From the IMG/VR virus record IMGVR_UViG_3300010233_000198, positions 1,880 through 28,697 of that record: a stretch of DNA of 26,818 nucleotides. The stretch is one strand, 5' to 3'. The stretch is from a virus. Shown piece after piece: positions 22,501 through 26,818 of this stretch (its first letter is position 1; each line of letters starts with the position of its first letter). The position numbers and the translations under genes are program-made. The notes under the pieces were generated by a model, which had not been told where the DNA came from, did not search any database, and worked only from the letters and a program-made list of their open reading frames with translations.

Positions 22501-22842
22501 ATGGGCAAGGAAACCGGTACTTCTGTGCATTTTGATCGGGAAAGCTTCGAGTTCGTTGGCCTAGATGAGTCTAAGCTGAAGCAACTTAAGTCTTCCTATT
22601 TCAATACTAATGTCGACGCTGAGCTAAAGAAGATGAAATTCTGGTTACAGTCTCCTAAGGGTAAATCCGTTAAGGGCACTATCAGCTTCATCGCTAACTG
22701 GCTATCTAAAGCGCTACCCTCTAAAACCGCACAGTGCGAAGTACCCGAATCCGACACTCCATTACAGCCATACCTTGACGAATACTTAAAGGACCTATGG
22801 AAGAATCGGGAACACATCATACATCTCAATCGTCGGAGCTAG
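22501..22842 (+). CDS. Replication protein, helicase-loader-like
   Basis: A 113-residue basic protein. The in-frame GTG at 22495 is an alternative start; neither has a clear ribosome site. The segment KKMKFWLQSPKGKSVKGT, then ISFIANWLSKAL resembles the C-terminal domain of phage and bacterial replication proteins (helicase loaders or replisome organisers). These carry a W-L-P-x-x-K-x-x-K-G followed by a helix ending in NWLSRA. A helicase gene follows and overlaps it by 46 bases. The loader role is inferred from the motif and neighbour. The N-terminal origin-binding domain of larger relatives is absent. Confidence 0.55.
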   Translation: MGKETGTSVHFDRESFEFVGLDESKLKQLKSSYFNTNVDAELKKMKFWLQSPKGKSVKGTISFIANWLSKALPSKTAQCEVPESDTPLQPYLDEYLKDLWKNREHIIHLNRRS

Positions 22843-23687
22843 AAGCATTCCTACAGTTCGGTACCGCTACGCACCCTACACCGGACTGTATAACTGCGCT
22901 GCATGACCTACCCCGGGAATATCGTGCCGAAATAAACAAAGGCTATTCTACCGGCTGGGCTTGCCTGGATCGCTACCTACAGGGTTTGCGGCCTGGGGAA
23001 CTGACCGTGATCACCGCAGACACCGGAGCCGGCAAGACCACGTTTTGTACTCAGATGATGGTGAACTGCGCAATGCAAGGGATACCAGTCTGGATAAACT
23101 CGTGGGAAATGAAACCAGAAACCACAATGCGTAAACTGGCCTCGATAATCCTGCGCCGGCCGATGAAAATGTGCAACTTTAATGACCACGAAAATGAGCA
23201 GTTCGATGAATGGGCTAGCCGGTACAAGGTTTACATCAATCCGAATACGATAGGCACCGACATTAACTCCCTGGCAAATCAATTGGTTACCGCAAAGAAG
23301 CTAGGCATACGAATCGTAATGTTGGATCACTTGGACTATCTGGTTAGCACAAAGAAAGACAAACTGCACGAGGCTATAGATGAAACCGTTAAGCGACTCC
23401 ATGAGCTTGCCTTTGCCCTTGAGATGCACCTACTGCTCATCTGCCATCCTCGACAAACATCCACAGGCTCCGAAGAGGTTGGACTGCATTCGCTTAAGGG
23501 GTCATCATCTATTAAACAATACGCAGATAACGTTATCGTACTACACAGATGCGCAAGGACGGACAATTCAGCAGATCCAAATAAAGTTAAAATAAGAATC
23601 GCCAAAAACCGTATGTTCGGCACAGAGGGTAACGCTTACCTTTTCTATGAACCTCTATGGGATGGCTACACGGAGCTCCACAAGTGA
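22797..23687 (+). CDS. DnaB/Twinkle-type replicative helicase
   Basis: A 296-residue protein with the core of SF4 helicases. The Walker A motif ITADTGAGKTTFC is at about residues 72-84. Walker B IVMLDHLDYLV is at 173-183, and a sensor-like LLLICHPRQ follows near 215. LKGSSSIKQYADNVIVLHR is the family's Q/R-containing H4-type motif, and IRIAKNRMFGTEGNAYL closes the domain. There is no primase and only a short N-terminal extension (about 45 residues). It would unwind the phage replication fork as a ring. AAAGGA precedes the ATG. Confidence 0.87.
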   Translation: MEESGTHHTSQSSELEAFLQFGTATHPTPDCITALHDLPREYRAEINKGYSTGWACLDRYLQGLRPGELTVITADTGAGKTTFCTQMMVNCAMQGIPVWINSWEMKPETTMRKLASIILRRPMKMCNFNDHENEQFDEWASRYKVYINPNTIGTDINSLANQLVTAKKLGIRIVMLDHLDYLVSTKKDKLHEAIDETVKRLHELAFALEMHLLLICHPRQTSTGSEEVGLHSLKGSSSIKQYADNVIVLHRCARTDNSADPNKVKIRIAKNRMFGTEGNAYLFYEPLWDGYTELHK

Positions 23688-23908
23688 AATTTTATCGGAT
23701 ACTTTTATGTTCGAACGGATTCAGTAAAGAGGAGGAAGTTAAGTGCAAAGAGCCGCCCGTTCATCTTTACATAGTTAGAGATTATCCATTTTTAAACACA
23801 ATTTCCCCTGATGATGGGCCTGTGACAGTAAAAGACACGCGATTCATCCTGAGAGAATGTTTTTACGCTTTAGGAAGAAATATTGCACTATACAAGGAAG
23901 AAATATGA
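23684..23908 (+). CDS. Small protein of unknown function in the replication operon
   Basis: A 74-residue protein beginning with GTG in a GTGA overlap with the helicase stop, with GGAG eight bases upstream. The open frame extends upstream to ATG 23657 but within the helicase gene, so the GTG is preferred. The sequence KFYRILLCSNGFSKEEEVK looks like a beta-helix start, and the whole resembles a compact fold (VHLYIVRDYPF, then RFILRECFYALG). Two Cys are present. No family was recognised. It overlaps the following gene at an ATGA. Confidence 0.6.
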   Translation: MKFYRILLCSNGFSKEEEVKCKEPPVHLYIVRDYPFLNTISPDDGPVTVKDTRFILRECFYALGRNIALYKEEI

Positions 23909-24162
23909 AAAAGCTAAAAGAAAGAGAAATGGACTACCTGGCTGAACAATTCGGCATACAGTGCGAGGAACCAAAAACGCCGGCCACTATACTTGACATC
24001 CGGGATAAAATCGGGCACATCAAGGATCTGGTCTGTATCTGCGGTGAGGCACTGATATACTCATCACTTAACGATATAAAGCGCTTAGTGGTCGACACCC
24101 TTTATTTTCAAGTGCAATCCCAACTTAACCATGTATCCGAGGAACTAGCATGCCACAGGTAG
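23905..24162 (+). CDS. Small helical protein of unknown function in the replication operon
   Basis: An 85-residue protein starting in an ATGA overlap. AAGGAAG lies a few bases before the ATG at 23905, which decides it against the earlier in-frame ATG at 23857. It is a mostly helical protein with acidic N-terminal residues, a CICGEALIY stretch near residue 45 and a Leu/Ile-rich helix to the end. No family was recognised. It overlaps the next gene by 13 bases. Confidence 0.6.
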   Translation: MKKLKEREMDYLAEQFGIQCEEPKTPATILDIRDKIGHIKDLVCICGEALIYSSLNDIKRLVVDTLYFQVQSQLNHVSEELACHR

Positions 24163-24524
24163 AAATAGGTCAATACCGCGAGGTCAACAAAGGCGCGTGG
24201 AAGGCCACATTTACGTTGCTTATACATCCCGAGGGACTTTCTGTTATAGATTGCCGGTATTTCGTTGCCGGGGATCGCCGCTGGTTCAGTTTCCCGCAAA
24301 AGCAAAAGTACAACAAGGATGCCGCAGCTAAACCGGAGTACTTTCCTTTTGTTCGCTTTTTAAATAAGGAATACGAGAAAAACCTGCAAATTTCAGTTCT
24401 CCAGGCCCTAAAATCAGTTTCACCCGAGGCACCCAATGTCAAAGCGCAAAATTACCAAGTTAACCAGCAAACGTATCCGGTACAAGATGACGCATCCTTT
24501 GGTCTCGGAGACTTGCCCTTTTGA
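24150..24524 (+). CDS. SpoVG-like protein with SSB-type acidic tip
   Basis: A 124-residue protein. The core (GLSVIDCRYFVAGDRRWFSF, then PQKQKYNKDA and YFPFVRFLN, ending with a helix) follows the small SpoVG-like phage fold, in which a strand pair with WFSFP leads to a C-terminal helix. The last residues DDASFGLGDLPF end with the acidic and Pro-Phe tip typical of single-strand-binding proteins, which use it to dock partner enzymes. It is the only candidate SSB in the window. Function inferred from the tip and from its position beside the helicase. Confidence 0.55.
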   Translation: MPQVEIGQYREVNKGAWKATFTLLIHPEGLSVIDCRYFVAGDRRWFSFPQKQKYNKDAAAKPEYFPFVRFLNKEYEKNLQISVLQALKSVSPEAPNVKAQNYQVNQQTYPVQDDASFGLGDLPF

Positions 24525-24666
24525 TTCTTGGATGGTTTTGTGTGAATTTGTGATGGATGTAGCCGAAAAAGAAGCTATGAAAAGACTATCCGAAACGCTA
24601 GATAACCTAATTTCAGATATTGCCGACGAGATCATAGAAACCGCCGAAGAAATAGAGGAGCCATAA
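24436..24666 (+). CDS. Small acidic helical protein of unknown function
   Basis: A 76-residue protein overlapping the previous gene by 89 bases. GAGG is eight bases before the ATG at 24436. Later in-frame ATGs (24487, 24532) lack better sites, so the start is provisional. Residues 1-20 are basic. The C-terminal 40 residues (EAMKRLSETLDNLISDIADE and onwards) are a long acidic helix, probably coiled coil. The stop overlaps the next start in TAATG. No family was recognised. Confidence 0.5.
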   Translation: MSKRKITKLTSKRIRYKMTHPLVSETCPFDSWMVLCEFVMDVAEKEAMKRLSETLDNLISDIADEIIETAEEIEEP

Positions 24667-25406
24667 TGGGACTCAAGTCAATCATAAAGCGGCAGAAGAT
24701 ACTAAACGCCCATGCTAATGACGAGATGACGTTGCCCGGAGAGCCTCTTATCTATTCTATTAAGTTTCAGGTCGGGCGCCGTGCTATGCCATTGAACTTT
24801 TTTCGCGATCTAAAGTGGCGTTCAATGCTCAAGTGCCAGTTTCCATTTTACTATAAGTCGCACACGCCTGTTGTGGTACTGGTTAAGTTTTTCGTCTCGC
24901 CGCCTTCTTATATCGATGTATCCGCAAAACAACTCAAATCCGAAAAGGTTCCCGCGGTGCATTCCTTTGAAGTGGCCGATTATGGTTTATCTTTCCTAGA
25001 AATGCTCCAAAAAGTGCTATTCAACTGCTATCGCCAAGTGGTTAAAATCGATATTGAGAAGTTCTATAGTGCTAATCCCCGAACAGTTTTTAAATACATG
25101 AACTGGACTACATATGTCAACCTGCAAAGTAAGCATTCCCGTGACGCCAAAGCCCAAACAATCGATACGCCTCGGAAACGGGCATGCGTACAACCCGAGT
25201 GCCAGAGGAATGGAAGTAACCCGGAAACTAGTCAAGAAAGCGCTAGGGCCACTGAAGTACCCCCTGTTTTCGGGTCCACTCTCAGTAATCGTGAAGTTCT
25301 TCCTACCAGCCCCGCACAGCCTAAAGGAATACAAACGCCAGGCTATGGACAGATACCCGCACATAAAAAGGCCAGACGGGGACAATCTCGAAAAGTACCT
25401 GAATGA
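24666..25406 (+). CDS. RusA-like protein without catalytic acids, with unusual long tail
   Basis: A 246-residue ORF in a TAATG junction. Residues 66-145 align by eye with the RusA resolvase encoded next: PVVVLVKFFVSPPSY corresponds to PLSVIVKFFLPAPHS, and VLFNCYRQVVKI to VLWTDDARIFAI. The catalytic Asp positions of RusA fall on Glu102, Ala104, Cys121 and Tyr122 here, so it is probably inactive. From residue 150 the frame lies inside the RusA gene (293 bases) and gives a polar, basic, low-complexity tail. This may be out-of-frame readthrough after a lost stop. It could be a dimer partner or a decayed paralog. Confidence 0.5.
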   Translation: MGLKSIIKRQKILNAHANDEMTLPGEPLIYSIKFQVGRRAMPLNFFRDLKWRSMLKCQFPFYYKSHTPVVVLVKFFVSPPSYIDVSAKQLKSEKVPAVHSFEVADYGLSFLEMLQKVLFNCYRQVVKIDIEKFYSANPRTVFKYMNWTTYVNLQSKHSRDAKAQTIDTPRKRACVQPECQRNGSNPETSQESARATEVPPVFGSTLSNREVLPTSPAQPKGIQTPGYGQIPAHKKARRGQSRKVPE

Positions 25407-25605
25407 CGCGCTTACCGGAGTGCTATGGACAGATGACGCCAGAATATTCGCTATAACTCGCCTGAAAGAGTACACCTCAGATAAAAATGGCCGCACTGAA
25501 ATATTTGTCCGGGAACATTGTCATGGCGAAATAGACTACCAGCGCATACTAGACGATATCATTGAAAACCTAAAGAGTGAACCAAAATGCCCATTACAGA
25601 CATAA
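25114..25605 (+). CDS. RusA-family Holliday junction resolvase
   Basis: A 163-residue protein of RusA type. The beginning (VSIPVTPKPKQSIRLGNG) and the core LSVIVKFFLPAPHS fit the family. The catalytic acids are present: RPDGDNLEKYLNDAL holds Asp88 and Asp90, and LWTDDARI holds Asp107/108, like Asp70, Asp72 and Asp91 of E. coli RusA. It cleaves four-way DNA junctions symmetrically as a dimer, resolving replication or recombination intermediates before packaging. The ATG has a poor ribosome site and depends on coupling to the upstream gene. A weak start position is possible. Confidence 0.85.
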   Translation: MSTCKVSIPVTPKPKQSIRLGNGHAYNPSARGMEVTRKLVKKALGPLKYPLFSGPLSVIVKFFLPAPHSLKEYKRQAMDRYPHIKRPDGDNLEKYLNDALTGVLWTDDARIFAITRLKEYTSDKNGRTEIFVREHCHGEIDYQRILDDIIENLKSEPKCPLQT

Positions 25606-25772
25606 ACGAGCTCCATCCCTCAGTATATGTAGTCTTGGGCATAGACGCGAACGAACATGACCAAGTGCTGTCCGTTTGCGTCTCTTTTCAAAGTGCCACA
25701 AGGTTCCTAACGGAAATGAAGGTAGGCGAACAGTTTTACGACTTATGGATTGAAAAGCATGAGGTTATTTAA
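25587..25772 (+). CDS. Small protein of unknown function
   Basis: A 61-residue acidic protein overlapping the end of RusA by 19 bases, with an AGAGTGA stretch upstream. The pattern is that of a small alpha/beta fold: SVYVVLGIDANEHDQVLSVC, then SFQSATRFLTEM and a final helix with FYDLWIEKHE. No family was recognised. It ends the plus-strand replication operon. Its last 8 bases overlap the stop of the convergent minus gene. Confidence 0.6.
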   Translation: MPITDINELHPSVYVVLGIDANEHDQVLSVCVSFQSATRFLTEMKVGEQFYDLWIEKHEVI

Positions 25773-26151
25773 GTTTCCAGAGTGCTACCATTAAATCGTG
25801 ACCCTTTTCGGCATCCAGCCAGTTATCATATCGAACACATTCTAATTCCTTGCCTAGGTTTCTGCGCGGATCTATAGTACCTTCGGGCGGCTCAAATACC
25901 ATGGTTTCAAAATATTGCCAATCCGGAAACCCATGCGGCACACCTAGCCAGACAGTAGAAACGAAATACGGGCCTATCATTTCTTGCTTTATCACTTTGT
26001 ACTCTGGATCCCTTAGCAAAACCTCGAGCTCGTCGCACTCTATTTGCCGGCCAAACTTATCGCGGTATGGAGTAGCTTCCCAATTTATTTCTTGTTTTCC
26101 TTTTCTTCTATTTTCTCTATCTCTATCATGTTCAAGAACTTCGGTTATCAT
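25765..26151 (-). CDS. Conserved-type phage protein of unknown function
   Basis: A 128-residue minus-strand protein, starting in a TAATG junction. Residues 1-22 are basic and disordered. The remainder looks like a compact fold with a WLGVPHGFPDWQYFETMVF segment, then ECVRYDNWLDAEKGHDLM at the end. Phage proteins with the pattern VSTVWLG followed by FETMVF and ECVRY-type C-termini are common in several phage groups; their function is unknown to me. It is the last gene of the recombinase operon. Confidence 0.7.
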   Translation of the reverse strand: MITEVLEHDRDRENRRKGKQEINWEATPYRDKFGRQIECDELEVLLRDPEYKVIKQEMIGPYFVSTVWLGVPHGFPDWQYFETMVFEPPEGTIDPRRNLGKELECVRYDNWLDAEKGHDLMVALWKLK

Positions 26152-26393
26152 TATTCCGCCTTTTTTAGGTTATCAGAATCCTTTAGCACGCAACAACCCT
26201 TTACACTTAGCAGCGTTTCCACGGCCACTAAGCGTTTATCGATCTGGTTAACATTTCCTTCTAGCTTATCGATTTTGTCTGACAGTTTATCGATTTTCTT
26301 GTTTATGCCAGAGGAAAAGAACCAAAATATGCTTCCTATAGCTATAAGTTGGGCTACATCCAGTGTTTTAAGTATTTCTGCTATTTCTTCCAT
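26151..26393 (-). CDS. Small membrane protein with coiled coil
   Basis: An 80-residue protein. The frame is open 42 bases further upstream, but GAGGTAATT just before the ATG at 26393 sets the start. Residues 11-28 form a hydrophobic membrane segment (VAQLIAIGSIFWFFSS). Residues 30-62 are a heptad-like coiled coil (INKKIDKLSDKIDKLEGNV). Two adjacent Cys follow near residue 69. Small anchored coiled-coil proteins occur in phages as holin-associated or membrane-modifying factors; no more specific role is supported. It is coupled to the downstream gene by TAATG. Confidence 0.65.
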   Translation of the reverse strand: MEEIAEILKTLDVAQLIAIGSIFWFFSSGINKKIDKLSDKIDKLEGNVNQIDKRLVAVETLLSVKGCCVLKDSDNLKKAE

Positions 26394-26395
26394 AA

Positions 26396-26506
26396 TTACC
26401 TCTTTTTTTTCCAGAATTGCCATTTTAGCGACCAAATATAATCAGCAATAGCGCATGCCGTCAAATACAGGACTGCGCCAAGCATAAGTTGATCTAGTAT
26501 ATCCAT
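26396..26506 (-). CDS. 36-aa membrane micro-protein
   Basis: A 36-residue ORF with AGGAAAG seven bases before ATG. It starts on the last base of the recombinase stop codon (TAATG) and stops two bases before the next gene starts. The sequence (MDILDQLMLGAVLYLTACAI, then ADYIWSLKWQF and a Lys/Arg tail) shows one hydrophobic segment of about 18 residues with a basic C-terminus, typical of a small single-pass membrane protein. No family was recognised. Confidence 0.6.
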   Translation of the reverse strand: MDILDQLMLGAVLYLTACAIADYIWSLKWQFWKKKR

Positions 26507-26818
26507 TATTCTTTCCTGGGGTGAAATTGTCTAAACATCTCTTGCATCTTGTTACTACTCAAATGCGTATATCTTTGCGTGCTAGCTATCGAGCTATGCC
26601 CTAGCACTTCTTGTATTAACCTCAAATCTGCCCCGGCATCCAATAGGTGTGTAGCGCATGCGTGCCTAAGTGTATGTGTGGTAACCTGGTAAACGCCAAC
26701 TTTTCGAGCATACTGGCCCACTAGCTTGCATAGAAGTTGCCTATTGAGCGCTTTGCCCGTTAACGTTTGAAAGAGTATCCCGGGATCATTTCCACGGAAT
26801 TCGGCTACGTACACCTCG
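26506..26818 (-). CDS. Tyrosine recombinase, Xer-like, C-terminal part (truncated at window edge)
   Basis: The frame is open to the window end, so only the C-terminal part of the gene, about 103 residues, is present. It contains the catalytic Box II of tyrosine recombinases: HTLRHACATHLL, LIQEVLGHSS and TQRYTHLS, supplying His, Arg, His and the nucleophilic Tyr. The spacing and the end MQEMFRQFHPRK are very like XerC/XerD. The first Arg of the active site lies outside the window. It would catalyse site-specific integration and excision, perhaps at a Xer-type site. The gene heads a small membrane-protein operon. Confidence 0.88.
   Translation of the reverse strand, partial: EVYVAEFRGNDPGILFQTLTGKALNRQLLCKLVGQYARKVGVYQVTTHTLRHACATHLLDAGADLRLIQEVLGHSSIASTQRYTHLSSNKMQEMFRQFHPRKE

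Noticed and set aside
25850-26451. Two plus-strand ORFs of 133 and 135 residues, Ser/Phe/Ile-rich
   Set aside because: Both are opposite minus genes that have coupled starts and recognisable patterns. They have no ribosome sites.
1-26818. CRISPR arrays, insertion sequences, rRNA genes
   Set aside because: No regularly spaced repeats, no transposase-like protein and no rRNA-like segments were seen on reading both strands.

Overview
The window is a gene-dense piece of a tailed double-stranded DNA phage or prophage, most likely a podovirus of a bacterial host that cannot be named from sequence alone. The anchor is an N4-gp56-type major capsid protein (4114-5058), preceded by the C-terminal part of a portal protein and a scaffold-like protein. 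Head-tail connector proteins, ejection-type proteins and many short tail-fibre-like proteins follow. Both ends are truncated: the portal gene enters from the left, and a Xer-like tyrosine recombinase leaves on the right. The large terminase, a DNA polymerase, a primase and a recognisable endolysin are not in the window.

Layout: (1) 1-3224, plus strand: portal C-terminus, then a cassette of about ten small unknown genes, tightly coupled by ATGA or TAATG junctions, with one out-of-frame ORF inside another and a hairpin region at 2477-2536. (2) 3356-11030, plus: scaffold, capsid, two proteins sharing a beta module, a 133-aa conserved-type protein, a head-tail adaptor, small virion proteins and a 768-aa tail-stabilisation-type protein. 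(3) 11032-16387, plus: three proteins that look like an ejection set (Gly-zipper, coiled-coil, and a 1125-aa protein with a C-terminal membrane segment). (4) 16401-19685, plus: six consecutive short fibre-like proteins, two with the same C-terminal module. (5) 19682-20408: a mixed-strand boundary with two small overlapping minus ORFs, one 43-aa plus-strand Lys-rich gene and a possible pseudoknot RNA. (6) 20214-21981, minus: recombination operon with a small membrane protein, a PD-(D/E)XK nuclease, an ERF-type annealing protein and basic small proteins. (7) 22090-25772, plus: ribbon-helix-helix regulator, a control region with an 11-bp direct repeat spaced by exactly 42 bp, then a replication operon with a loader-like protein, a DnaB/Twinkle-type helicase, a SpoVG-like protein with an SSB-like tip, and two successive RusA-like proteins, the first without catalytic acids. 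(8) 25765-26818, minus: Xer-like recombinase followed by two small membrane proteins and a 128-aa phage protein.

The genes form three functional groups: virion assembly and DNA delivery (left 20 kb), recombination (ERF with nuclease) divergent from replication (regulator, helicase, RusA), and an integration operon converging on the replication operon. The recombinase suggests a temperate or integrating lifestyle. Outside the structural genes, long gene overlaps are frequent. The most unusual features are the catalytically degenerate RusA-like protein in front of an intact RusA, the repeat pair next to the RHH gene, the unknown small-gene cassette between portal and scaffold, and the small membrane genes behind the Xer-like recombinase. 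All family calls come from motif recognition by eye, with no database search.
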